In this document: piece after piece, positions 26,469-35,132 of the stretch | Layout: each line of letters begins with the position of its first letter | Position numbering within the stretch: the first letter of the stretch is position 1 | Origin: Lachnospiraceae bacterium | GTDB lineage: Bacteria > Bacillota > Clostridia > Lachnospirales > Lachnospiraceae | Direction of reading: 5' to 3' | DNA: 64,000 nucleotides | Assembly: GCA_910575005.1 (NCBI GenBank) | Contig: CAJTCL010000018.1 | Location: 1 to 64,000, forward strand | Translations under genes and position numbers: made by a program | The notes under the pieces: generated by a model | Told to the model about the DNA's origin: nothing | What the model saw: only the letters and a program-made list of their open reading frames with translations | Databases searched by the model: none

Positions 26469-27677
26469 GTGAAAAAAAGATTTTATATAGGTCTGCTTTT
26501 AGCTTTAGGGATATTGGGATTGCTGTCAGGATGCGGAAGAGATTCCAGAGATCAAACTGAGATAAACAGCCGTAGTGAAGAAGAGCTGAAAAGCAGGACA
26601 GCGGAAGAAACAACAATGGAAGAAGAAAATGAAAAAGAAAGCAGAGATAAAAACGCAGTCCGGGTTACTCCGACTTCTGAAATCACGGAACTGGAAACAG
26701 GATTGTCAATGGTCCGATATGAAGGGGAGTATGGCTTTGACACATTCTTAGAGCAGGGAGGAGCCGCCTCTGACGCGGATGTTGCGGCTTATATCACTTC
26801 ACTGCTGGCACAGGAAATTCAAATGGAAGGAACTCCTTTTGGATGCAGTACTCTGTCAGTGGAAAATCAGGATGGAGGATACCTGTTCGGAAGAAATTTT
26901 GACTGGAATACCTGTAATGGATTGATTGTCAGCGCCAGACCGGAAAAAGGCTACTTTTCCGTTTCAACCGTCAATATGGACTTTATTCGTGCCGGCGGGC
27001 TTGACATGTCACAATTACCGGATTCCATGCAGGCTTTTGTTTCCTTATATGCGCCACTGGACGGAATGAATGAAAAAGGGCTGGCGGTTTCCGTGAATAT
27101 GATTCAGGACTCTGTAAGTATCCATCAGGATACAGCCAAACCTGACCTCACAACGACTACGGCAGTCCGGTTACTGCTTGACAAGGCGGCAGATGTGGAA
27201 GAAGCACTGGAGCTTTTGCAGCAATATGATTTTCACAGCTCCATGGAAATGATGGTGCATCTGGTCCTGGCGGACGCGGACGGAAGGAGCGTGGCCGTGG
27301 AATATGTAGATAATGAGATGATTGTTACCGAAACGCCGGTTGTTACCAATTTTTACCTGGCGGATGGAGAGAAGAAGGGAATCGGAACCGCCCAGTCTCA
27401 TACCCGATATGAAATCCTTACCCAGACACTGGAAGAACGAGGGGCGATGACAGAAACAGAAGTGCGGGACGCGTTGGACAGCGTGAGCAAGGACAATTTT
27501 GGCGAGTTTGAACGCATCCCGCAGGGTGGGGTGCGTTCACGAGGAAGCAGTGAAACGGATTCCGAGTGTCCGATTGAAACCACCGAGTGGAGCATTGTGA
27601 TGAATCAGGAGACAAAGGAACTGATTTATTACCATAGGGAAGATTATAAAACGGCATATGTCATTTCGGTTGAATAG
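26469..27677 (+). CDS. linear amide C-N hydrolase lipoprotein (choloylglycine/penicillin acylase-like)
   Basis: 402 residues. A lipoprotein signal (GLLSGCGRD) and an acidic linker precede an Ntn-hydrolase domain. The likely nucleophile is the Cys of GCSTLSVENQDGGYLFGRNF (near residue 125), with NEKGLAVSVNM and STT/TTEWSIVMNQ later. This family cuts amide bonds in N-acyl amino acids, bile salts or penicillin V. Since the Cys is internal, the chain must be processed after export, or the enzyme works without it. GTG start at 26469 after GGGAGGAAGGG. A deleted paralogue is at 24798-25383. Confidence 0.8.
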   Translation: MKKRFYIGLLLALGILGLLSGCGRDSRDQTEINSRSEEELKSRTAEETTMEEENEKESRDKNAVRVTPTSEITELETGLSMVRYEGEYGFDTFLEQGGAASDADVAAYITSLLAQEIQMEGTPFGCSTLSVENQDGGYLFGRNFDWNTCNGLIVSARPEKGYFSVSTVNMDFIRAGGLDMSQLPDSMQAFVSLYAPLDGMNEKGLAVSVNMIQDSVSIHQDTAKPDLTTTTAVRLLLDKAADVEEALELLQQYDFHSSMEMMVHLVLADADGRSVAVEYVDNEMIVTETPVVTNFYLADGEKKGIGTAQSHTRYEILTQTLEERGAMTETEVRDALDSVSKDNFGEFERIPQGGVRSRGSSETDSECPIETTEWSIVMNQETKELIYYHREDYKTAYVISVE

Positions 27678-27709
27678 GTAAGCCATGCAACAATCCTGAC
27701 GAGGAGGAA

Positions 27710-27749
27710 GTGCCCTTCGGGCACAAGGTGAATTGACACAAAGTGTCAA
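27710..27749. other. two perfect hairpins in the leader of the PaaK-like operon
   Basis: GTGCCC-TTC-GGGCAC (27710-27724) and TTGACAC-AAA-GTGTCAA (27733-27749) lie between the Ntn hydrolase and the adenylate-forming gene. The first may be a terminator lacking a T-run. The second could be an operator, since it includes TTGACA. Confidence 0.5.
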
Positions 27750-27806
27750 GAGAAGGCGGCCTGGGCCGTACCTGTATGTCAAAATACATGAAAAAAGGAG
27801 GAAAAA

Positions 27807-29159
27807 ATGAACTACTTAAAGACTTTAACAGATTTATACAGACTGAAAAAGAATGTGAAATTAAGTGCGGAAAAGATGCGTTTCCTGCAGGATGGAAAAC
27901 TGCGGAAGCTTCTCAGGTTCGCATGGGAGCATTCGGCTTATTACCGGGCAGCTTTTGAGAAGGCGGGAATTACAGAAGAACAGTTGGATACGCTGCCTCT
28001 TTCCTGTTTTCCCACCATCGACAAACAAATGCTTTTGGAGCATTTTGATGAACTGGTCACAGTGCCGGATTTAAAACAGGAAAAACTGCGGGAATTTGAT
28101 GCGGGGGGAGCGGCAGACCGGAAGCCTTATCAGGGAAAGTATCATGTGGTTCATTCCTCTGGCAGCACCGGGAAACCCGGATACTTTGTATATGATGAGG
28201 ATGCCTGGAGCCAGATGCTTTTGGGTATCATACGAGCGGCTCTTTGGGGAATGTCCATGCCGCAGATATTGAGGCTTCTGATGAAACGTCCCAGGATCGT
28301 CTATATTGCGGCCACAGACGGAAGATATGGAGGTGCTATGGCGGTGGGAGACGGAACCCGTGGAGTAGGTGCCAGCCAGCTCTATTTGGATATCAAGACA
28401 CCGGTCACAGAATGGATCAGGCAGTTAAAAGCGTTCCGGCCCAATATTGTCATTGGCTATCCATCTGCCATCAAGATCCTGGCACAGCTGATGGAGAACG
28501 GGGAAGTCAGCCTGGATGCTGAAAGGGTGATTTCCTGTGGCGAACCATTGGGGAACAGTTTACGGACCTATCTGGAAAACATATTCCGGACACAGGTTGT
28601 CAATTTTTATGGAGCCAGTGAATCCCTGGCCCTTGGGGTGGAAACAGACCCGGAGGAAGGGATGCTCCTTTTTGATGATATGAATATCATTGAGGTGGAA
28701 GATGGAGTGATGTACCTTACCTGCCTTTATAACTATGCACAGCCGCTGATCCGGTACCGCCTTTCTGACCGTCTGACCCTGCAGCCGCCAAAGGAAAAAG
28801 AGCTTCCTTTTACCAAAGCAGTGGGGCTTTTGGGAAGAAACGAAGATGTCCTTTGGTTTGAAGACGGAAGCGGAAACAGGGAATTTCTTCACCCATTGGC
28901 CATCGAAGGATTCTGTATCGAAGGGCTGAAAGATTATCAGTTCCGGCAGATCACGAAAGATACCTTTGAAATGTATGCGGAAACAGGCAATGGCGTTTCC
29001 AGGGAACAGATCCGGCAGGAGATGCTGCTTCGGATGAGGAAGATCCTTGCAGAGAAAAGACTGGACTATGTGCAGTTCTATGTGAACTTTGTAGAAGAAA
29101 TCCTGCCGGATATCCGGACAGGGAAAAAACCTTTAATCCTGAAGGGAAAGGTGGCGTAA
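27807..29159 (+). CDS. PaaK-like adenylate-forming enzyme (phenylacetate-CoA ligase family)
   Basis: 450 residues. Motifs: VVHSSGSTGKPGYFVYDE (ATP phosphate loop), VNFYGASESLALG, then LIRYRLSDRL. This family activates an acid as acyl-AMP, usually before transfer to CoA or another acceptor. It is followed after 3 bases by an ABC ATPase and then a permease, so the product may be exported or the export may be coupled to modification. Ribosome site AAGGAGG. Substrate unknown; not necessarily phenylacetate. Confidence 0.82.
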   Translation: MNYLKTLTDLYRLKKNVKLSAEKMRFLQDGKLRKLLRFAWEHSAYYRAAFEKAGITEEQLDTLPLSCFPTIDKQMLLEHFDELVTVPDLKQEKLREFDAGGAADRKPYQGKYHVVHSSGSTGKPGYFVYDEDAWSQMLLGIIRAALWGMSMPQILRLLMKRPRIVYIAATDGRYGGAMAVGDGTRGVGASQLYLDIKTPVTEWIRQLKAFRPNIVIGYPSAIKILAQLMENGEVSLDAERVISCGEPLGNSLRTYLENIFRTQVVNFYGASESLALGVETDPEEGMLLFDDMNIIEVEDGVMYLTCLYNYAQPLIRYRLSDRLTLQPPKEKELPFTKAVGLLGRNEDVLWFEDGSGNREFLHPLAIEGFCIEGLKDYQFRQITKDTFEMYAETGNGVSREQIRQEMLLRMRKILAEKRLDYVQFYVNFVEEILPDIRTGKKPLILKGKVA

Positions 29160-29162
29160 CGA

Positions 29163-29924
29163 ATGGCAGACACAATCTTACAGGGAGAAAAAATCACCAG
29201 AGTTTTTTTCCGGGGAAAGACAGAGACAAAAGTCCTGGACGGAATTGACATTGAAATATATGAAAATGACTTTACTGTGATTATGGGGCCTTCGGGAGCA
29301 GGGAAGTCTACGCTTTTGTACAGCTTAAGCGGTATGGATCCGTTGACCGCGGGACATGTGTTTTACAAGGATAAGGAGATCAGCGGCCTTTCCGAAAACC
29401 GGATGGCAAAGCTTCGCGCAGAGGAATTCGGGTTTGTATTCCAGCAGACCCATCTGGTCAGCAGCCTGACGCTTTTGGAAAATGTGCTGGTGGCTGGATA
29501 TGTGAGTAAAAAGGACAGCGCTGAAAAGGTAAGGGAGAGGGCAGCGAATCTCCTGCGGCAGATGGATGTGGAGGCAGCAAAGGACAGACTGCCCTCCCAG
29601 GTATCCGGGGGTGAGGCGCAAAGGGCAGCCATTGCCAGGGCCATGATCGGAAAGCCGGGGCTTCTGTTTGCGGATGAGCCTACGGGGGCATTGAACCAGG
29701 CAAATACTCGTGAAGTCCTTGGGCTATTGACCGACCTGAACAGGGAAGGCCAGAGTATCCTGATGGTGACACATGACCTTCGGGCCGCAGCCAGAGGGAA
29801 CAGGGTTCTTTATCTGGAGGATGGAAAGGTCTGTGATGAACTGGCGTTGGAGCCGTACAATGAAATGGAAGAGAAGCAGCGGGAAAGAGATGTAAGCCAG
29901 TGGCTTTCCAGGCTTCGATGGTAG
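29163..29924 (+). CDS. ABC transporter ATPase (MacB/LolD-like)
   Basis: 253 residues. Walker A GPSGAGKST, signature VSGGEAQR, Walker B LLFADEPTGALN and switch MVTHD are all canonical. The sequence is of the MacB/LolD/FtsE type, which drives mechanical movement in FtsX-type permeases. Starts 3 bases after the PaaK-like gene and is followed after 16 bases by the permease. Confidence 0.92.
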   Translation: MADTILQGEKITRVFFRGKTETKVLDGIDIEIYENDFTVIMGPSGAGKSTLLYSLSGMDPLTAGHVFYKDKEISGLSENRMAKLRAEEFGFVFQQTHLVSSLTLLENVLVAGYVSKKDSAEKVRERAANLLRQMDVEAAKDRLPSQVSGGEAQRAAIARAMIGKPGLLFADEPTGALNQANTREVLGLLTDLNREGQSILMVTHDLRAAARGNRVLYLEDGKVCDELALEPYNEMEEKQRERDVSQWLSRLRW

Positions 29925-29940
29925 GGAGGTGTATGGTTAA

Positions 29941-32292
29941 ATGTTGGAGCATCAGATCTTAATCTGGGCAGGAATAAAAAAGCATAAAGGGAGTCTTTGG
30001 GGAATCGGAATCCTTATGTTTCTGACAGCACTTTCCCTAACAGCAGTGCTGATGACAGTATTTGAGGGGAGCCGTTATATAAGGGAAGAGATGGAGAGAC
30101 TAAGGTTTGGGGATCTTACCGCATGGGCATCGAATGTGCCGGATGCGGACTTCCTGACAGAAAGTATCAGGGGGCAGGAAGGAGTAGAGGCGGCAGAGAC
30201 GCAGAGACTGATTTTTTCTGAATATGAAGCAAACGGCATGGAATCTGACAGCGAGGGGCAGCTGATTCCGTGGACAGGGGGAAGGTACCGTTTCTTTCAG
30301 AGTGACTTTTCGGGCTATGCCGAAGCTCCGGAAGAAATCGGGGAAGAGGAAGTATATGTATCTGCTTCCATGAAATCCATGATGGATCTGAAACCTGGGG
30401 ATGCAGTCACATTTCCCATAGGCAGAGGCGGACGTAAGATCAGCCTGACGGTGGCAGGGTATTATGAAGATCCTTTTATGGGCAGTTCCATGATTGGGAT
30501 GAAGGGGTTTCTGATCTCAGAGCAGGCCTATGAGGAAATCTGCTCTGTCATAGAAGAGGCGGGAATGGATGCCCTGGCCAGGGATGGCATCATGATCCAT
30601 ATTCATATGGAAGAAGGCATGACTGTTTCGGAAGTAAACAGAACATTGACAGAAAACACGCCTCTTTCCATGTATACGGAATTTATCCACAGCGCAGATA
30701 CGATTGCTGGTTTTATGGTCATTCTCCAGGATGCTTTCTCTTCCATTTTAGCGGCTTTTGCATTTGTGCTGCTGGGAGTGGCCATGGCAGTCATGGGACA
30801 CAGTATTTCCGGGCTGGTGGAGCAGGAATGGAAGAATCTTGGGATTTTAAAAACCATAGGGTTTACCGGGAAACAGCTGGCGGGCCAGCTGATGGTACAG
30901 TATATGGGAGCCGTGGGATTTGGCGCGGTTTCGGGAATGCTTCTGGCAGTTCCGGCAGCAGGGACCATCAGCCGGATCACAGTGACTACTACGGGGGTTT
31001 TGCTGCCAATTCATTTTCCTGTCCTTCCCTGTCTGGGCATTCTGGCCGTCCTTCTTCTGGTGCCTGGAGGCTTTTGCGCCCTGTGTCTTCGGCGGGTTGA
31101 CAGGACCAGCCCCATGGCAGCCATCCGCAGGGAATCCAGGGAGGCGCAGGATGTGGGAGCCGGTATTTTCCACCATAAGCTTCAGGCAGAAGGACTTAGC
31201 TTCCATCTGGCGCTGCGGCAGGTCCTGACAGGGAGGAGACGCTATACAAGCGCCTGCCTTGTAGCAATACTTCTGGTATTTTTCGCTTCCCTGGCAGGCC
31301 GGATGAACGGCTGGCTGGGGGCGGACGGAAAAGGGATGATGGATGCGTTTAACCCGGCAGACCTTGACCTGGGAGTGCAGGTCATTGGGAAGCTTTCGGC
31401 CGAAGAAATGGAAACAATGGTGCTTTCTTATACGGATATCACAGACAGCTATCTGCTGGCCATGCCAAGCGTTTCTGTAAATGGGACGAATTACACGGCA
31501 AATGTGATCACGGAGCCGGAGCGGTTCCATATCAGCAGGGGCAATACCAGCAGGGAGGCAGACCAGGTAGTGCTGACAGAGGTACTGGCGGCAGATTTGG
31601 GAGTAGATGTGGGGGATACTGTTACAATCCGGGGTAATAAAGGAAGTGAAGAGTTTACCGTTTCAGGTATCTATCATTGCGCCAATGATATGGGGGCAAA
31701 TCTGGGTATGAGCAGGGAAGGGTACCTTTCTATTGGAGAGGACGACAGTCGCCTGTGGTGCTACCATTATTTTCTGGAAGATCCTTCACAAAAACAGGCG
31801 ATCACAGAGGCTTTGGAACAGACCTGGGGCGGGGATGTCCATGTCCATGAGAATTCCTGGCCGGGGCTTTTGGGAATTATTTCCGCCATGCATATGCTGA
31901 TTCTTTTCCTGTATGGAATGAGTGCAGCATTTATCTGTATCGTAACGGGAATGACAGGAACAAAGATTCTGGATGCAGAGCAGAAGGATATGGGAATCTA
32001 TAAATCCATCGGATGTTCTGTCTGGATGCTTAGGCTCTCCTTTGCCTTTCGCTTTGGACTTGTGGCAGGAATGGGGGCAGTCATTGGGACACTGGCAGCT
32101 ATGGGGCTTACAGACCCCATTGTATCCAGCCTCATGCGGCTGGCTGGGATCAGCAATTTCGCATCTGGAAATACGCCCGGAAGTGTTCTCCTTCCTGGAA
32201 TTGTGATGATACTTTTGTTCTTTGGATTCGCCTGGCTGTTATCAGGCAGGATCGGAAAGGAGGACATGAATGTGCTGACGGCGGAAACATGA
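29941..32292 (+). CDS. FtsX-like ABC permease
   Basis: 783 residues with an N-terminal helix, a large extracytoplasmic domain, a three-helix FtsX domain (about 260-370), a second extracytoplasmic part and another FtsX domain near the C-terminus. This duplicated plan is common in Firmicute peptide/lipoprotein or antimicrobial-resistance exporters. GGAGGTG precedes the ATG. Works with the ATPase just upstream; substrate unknown. Confidence 0.88.
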   Translation: MLEHQILIWAGIKKHKGSLWGIGILMFLTALSLTAVLMTVFEGSRYIREEMERLRFGDLTAWASNVPDADFLTESIRGQEGVEAAETQRLIFSEYEANGMESDSEGQLIPWTGGRYRFFQSDFSGYAEAPEEIGEEEVYVSASMKSMMDLKPGDAVTFPIGRGGRKISLTVAGYYEDPFMGSSMIGMKGFLISEQAYEEICSVIEEAGMDALARDGIMIHIHMEEGMTVSEVNRTLTENTPLSMYTEFIHSADTIAGFMVILQDAFSSILAAFAFVLLGVAMAVMGHSISGLVEQEWKNLGILKTIGFTGKQLAGQLMVQYMGAVGFGAVSGMLLAVPAAGTISRITVTTTGVLLPIHFPVLPCLGILAVLLLVPGGFCALCLRRVDRTSPMAAIRRESREAQDVGAGIFHHKLQAEGLSFHLALRQVLTGRRRYTSACLVAILLVFFASLAGRMNGWLGADGKGMMDAFNPADLDLGVQVIGKLSAEEMETMVLSYTDITDSYLLAMPSVSVNGTNYTANVITEPERFHISRGNTSREADQVVLTEVLAADLGVDVGDTVTIRGNKGSEEFTVSGIYHCANDMGANLGMSREGYLSIGEDDSRLWCYHYFLEDPSQKQAITEALEQTWGGDVHVHENSWPGLLGIISAMHMLILFLYGMSAAFICIVTGMTGTKILDAEQKDMGIYKSIGCSVWMLRLSFAFRFGLVAGMGAVIGTLAAMGLTDPIVSSLMRLAGISNFASGNTPGSVLLPGIVMILLFFGFAWLLSGRIGKEDMNVLTAET

Positions 32293-32396
32293 AAGTTTAA
32301 AATATGAAAAATGGAACAGCAGGAAAGCAAAAAACACCATAAGGGTCATCAATATGCCCTGAAAAATGAGCAAAGAGAAGAAAGGATGAAAACAAT

Positions 32397-33083
32397 ATGA
32401 AAAACAAAAATGACAGAACAAGTATGGTAAATAAGGGAATGGGAATGATGGCAGCCGTGGTACTTACTGCCTTGCTTATGGCGGGGTGCGGTCAGAACAA
32501 TGGAGATACAGAAAGCGCAAGGGACACCAATGCCGGCAGCGTTGACATGACAGAAGCACAAAGGGCGGAAAGCAATATTGGAGCAGGGGACTCTTCTGAA
32601 AGCCATGCAGACCCAGAGAACATTACCAGTATGGAAAGCCAGTCTGAGGAAGATCAAACGATGGAAAGCAAAAGCACACAGCTGGAAGTCCGGTTTGGGG
32701 ATAACGGAGAGGCATTTATGATGACACTTCTGGATAATGAAACTGCGGCAGCGATTGCAAGGTATGTAGGGACTTCTGACTGGAGGCTTCCCATCTATGA
32801 ACGGGATGCGGATGCGGACTACAGTGTGCTGCAATATTATGACATTCCCAGCAGATATGAGATTCCTTCCGATCATCCGGAGACTGTGGCAGAGGCAAAG
32901 GCGGGAGACGTATTTTATTCGGATCCTAACCGTATCGTATTGTTTTACCACGATGCAGAGATTTCGGCAGAATATACAAAGATCGGTACATTTGATGCAA
33001 CGGAAGAATTTATAACGGCAGTGGAAGAAAATCCGGTGCTGGAAGGATGGGGAAATAAGATTATCCAGATTTCACAGCCATAA
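32397..33083 (+). CDS. cyclophilin-like lipoprotein
   Basis: 228 residues. Lipoprotein signal LLMAGCGQN (Cys near 31), an acidic Ser/Glu linker to about residue 95, then a cyclophilin-like domain (LEVRFGDNGEAFMMTLLDNE, RYEIPSD, AKAGDVFYSDPNRIVLFYHD, YTKIGTFD). It lies about 100 bp after the ABC permease and may belong to that operon. One of four secreted proteins with this domain in the window. Confidence 0.75.
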   Translation: MKNKNDRTSMVNKGMGMMAAVVLTALLMAGCGQNNGDTESARDTNAGSVDMTEAQRAESNIGAGDSSESHADPENITSMESQSEEDQTMESKSTQLEVRFGDNGEAFMMTLLDNETAAAIARYVGTSDWRLPIYERDADADYSVLQYYDIPSRYEIPSDHPETVAEAKAGDVFYSDPNRIVLFYHDAEISAEYTKIGTFDATEEFITAVEENPVLEGWGNKIIQISQP

Positions 33084-33106
33084 ATGAAGAACACAGAGAG
33101 GTACGG

Positions 33107-33301
33107 ATGGATATGGGTATTATTTCTTATATAAAGGCGGAAGCAAAAGTAATTCGTGAAAGAGATCCTGCAATCAAAAGTAATCTGGAAATTATCCTAT
33201 ATCCCTGATTCAGGGTGGTTTTGTATTATCGGCTGGCACATAAGCTGTATCTGAGAAAGCATTTTTTTATTGCGAGATGGATTTCCCAGCGGACTTTGTG
33301 A
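33107..33301 (+). pseudogene. serine O-acetyltransferase (cysE-like) N-terminal remnant
   Basis: Reading from ATG 33107 gives IKAEAKVIRERDPAIKSNLE, IILYP, a TGA stop at 33206-33208, then FRVVLYYRLAHKLYLRKHFF in the same frame. Serine acetyltransferases have YPGF at this point, so a Gly codon GGA has become TGA. The frame ends at 33301 without the catalytic left-handed helix. A dead gene start. Confidence 0.75.
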
Positions 33302-33363
33302 GGTGTTGAAAAGAAGACGGCAATTATAGATGATTTAAGAGAAGATATGGACTGTTAGTTGGA

Positions 33364-33383
33364 GGAGGCTCTATAGAGCCTCC
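33364..33383 (+). terminator. intrinsic-type hairpin
   Basis: GGAGGCTC (33364-33371), loop TATA, GAGCCTCC (33376-33383), followed by a T/A-rich run. Ends transcription from the upstream gene remnants. Confidence 0.75.
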
Positions 33384-33429
33384 TTATATATCCTTATGTA
33401 TTCAAATCTGGTTTATATATAGGATTTAG

Positions 33430-33465
33430 CTATTCAAACGAATTAAATATAAGTATTTGTTATTT
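33430..33465. promoter_or_regulatory. shared box, copy 3, before the MATE gene
   Basis: CTATTCAAAC (33430-33439) and TATAAGTATTTGTTATTT (33448-33465) match copy 2 closely and copy 1 in the core. A likely -10 (TATAATATA, about 33480-33488) follows, so the box sits where an activator would bind. Confidence 0.55.
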
Positions 33466-33510
33466 GACTTTGCTGTTACTATAATATACTTGAGATAGGA
33501 GGAAAAGAAG

Positions 33511-34947
33511 ATGACAGAAGAATCTAATGCAGGTAACCCAATGGGAACAGAAAGGGTGTCAGGATTAGTATTGAAAACAGGGGTTCCACTGATAATTTCA
33601 CTGCTGATCAATTCCCTTTATAATTTTGTGGACAGTGTATTTGTTTCCAGAATATCAGAAGAAGCGTTGACGGCCTTGTCCTTGGCGGCTCCAGTACAGA
33701 TTCTCATGTCTGCCATGGGGCTTGGCATTGCTGTAGGACTAAATGCGGTCATCTCCAAAGCATTAGGCCAAGGGGACCAGGAAAAGGTGAAAAAGACGGC
33801 ATCGGCCGCACTGGTGCTGGCTTTTCTGGCATGGGTACTGGTGTCTTTTCTGGAAGTGTCAGCTATGAGGCCATATTTCAGATGGCAGTCTGGAGGGAAT
33901 GAGACGATTATGGACTATGGAATTCCCTATCTGCGCATATGTATGCTCGGTTCCCTGGGAATGATGGGACAGTGGGTATTTGACCGCTTTGTCATGGCAA
34001 GCGGCAAATCGTCCCTGTTTTTATTTACACTGTCAGCTGCATCCATTACGAATTTGATTTTAGATCCGATTCTTATTTTTGGGTATTTTGGCATTCCGGC
34101 AATGGGAACGGCTGGAGCCGCCCTCGCAACGGTAATCGGGCAGTGGGTCGGGTGTTTTGCCGGATATGGGATCAACTGTCGGTGGAATCGGGAGATACCT
34201 ATCCATTTTACGGCAAAGGCGGATAAAGGCTGCATGGCGGCTATTCTAAAGGTAGGAATTCCCAGTACACTGGTGCAGGCTGTTTCTTCGGTACTGGCCA
34301 TCTATGTAAACTCCGTTCTTATGGTTATTACTCCAACAGCAGTTGCGGTGTACGGCGCCTGTGTAAAGATACAGGGGCTTGTGACGGTGGGGGTAAACGG
34401 CATGGGAAGTGGGCTGATCCCAATCGTAGCTTACAACTACGGCGCAAAAAAGCCAAAGAGAATTTACCAGAGCTGCAGATGGGCGATGCTTTATTCTGTG
34501 ATATTTTACAGTATATTTTTCCTGATAATGGAGGTTTTTCCGGAATGGGTGCTGTTATTGTTTGATGCTTCTTTGGAAATGCTTTCCATCGGTGTAACGG
34601 CACTTCGGATCTTGGCGGTAAGCCATCTTCTTTCCAATGTATGTCTTATTTATTCGGCAGCATTTCAGGGACTCGGACTGGGGGTACAGAGCATGCTGCT
34701 TACGTTGAGCAGGCAGGTGGTTTTGCCGGTGGTATTTATTGCAGCCTTATCTCATTTTGGAAATCTGACGTTGATCTGGCTGGCATTTGTACTGGCAGAG
34801 GCCGTTGTAATACCGATTGGAATCATTCTTTGGCGAAGAGAGTCGGATAAAGTTTTAAAGAACTTAAAATTGGAAGAAAACAGAAGACTTGAAGCACAAA
34901 ATAAAAATAGCAATAAATTAACTGACAGACAGATACTTGTTCGGTGA
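33511..34947 (+). CDS. MATE-family efflux transporter
   Basis: 478 residues, about 12 hydrophobic helices, with SLYNFVDSVFVSRISE near the start and IPIVAYNYGAKKPKR in the second half, both family features. It lacks the kinase-like C-terminus of the MATE at 5465; instead it ends in a charged tail. Likely a Na+ or H+ coupled exporter of cationic compounds. Ribosome site AGGAGG. The box at 33430-33465 links it to genes at 22464 and 26469. Confidence 0.9.
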   Translation: MTEESNAGNPMGTERVSGLVLKTGVPLIISLLINSLYNFVDSVFVSRISEEALTALSLAAPVQILMSAMGLGIAVGLNAVISKALGQGDQEKVKKTASAALVLAFLAWVLVSFLEVSAMRPYFRWQSGGNETIMDYGIPYLRICMLGSLGMMGQWVFDRFVMASGKSSLFLFTLSAASITNLILDPILIFGYFGIPAMGTAGAALATVIGQWVGCFAGYGINCRWNREIPIHFTAKADKGCMAAILKVGIPSTLVQAVSSVLAIYVNSVLMVITPTAVAVYGACVKIQGLVTVGVNGMGSGLIPIVAYNYGAKKPKRIYQSCRWAMLYSVIFYSIFFLIMEVFPEWVLLLFDASLEMLSIGVTALRILAVSHLLSNVCLIYSAAFQGLGLGVQSMLLTLSRQVVLPVVFIAALSHFGNLTLIWLAFVLAEAVVIPIGIILWRRESDKVLKNLKLEENRRLEAQNKNSNKLTDRQILVR

Positions 34948-34956
34948 ATGACTTTA

Positions 34957-35022
34957 TAATTGAGAAATCTGCAAGAATTCATTTAGAAATTGTTTATTTT
35001 TATGTTAGAGCCATGTTATCTG
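34957..35022. repeat. ~66-bp dispersed repeat, copy 2
   Basis: Nearly identical to 26355-26420, with mismatches mainly in the 4 bases after TGTTAG. Lies about 110 bp before the DUF3737 gene. Confidence 0.7.
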
Positions 35023-35132
35023 TGTCCGGTATCCTTATCATAGACATCAGGATAGAACAGCAAGATGGGAGAGAAAACGCGGAGAAATGTAAGGAACTGT
35101 TCAGAAATTTTAGATAATCAGGAGGAAAAATC

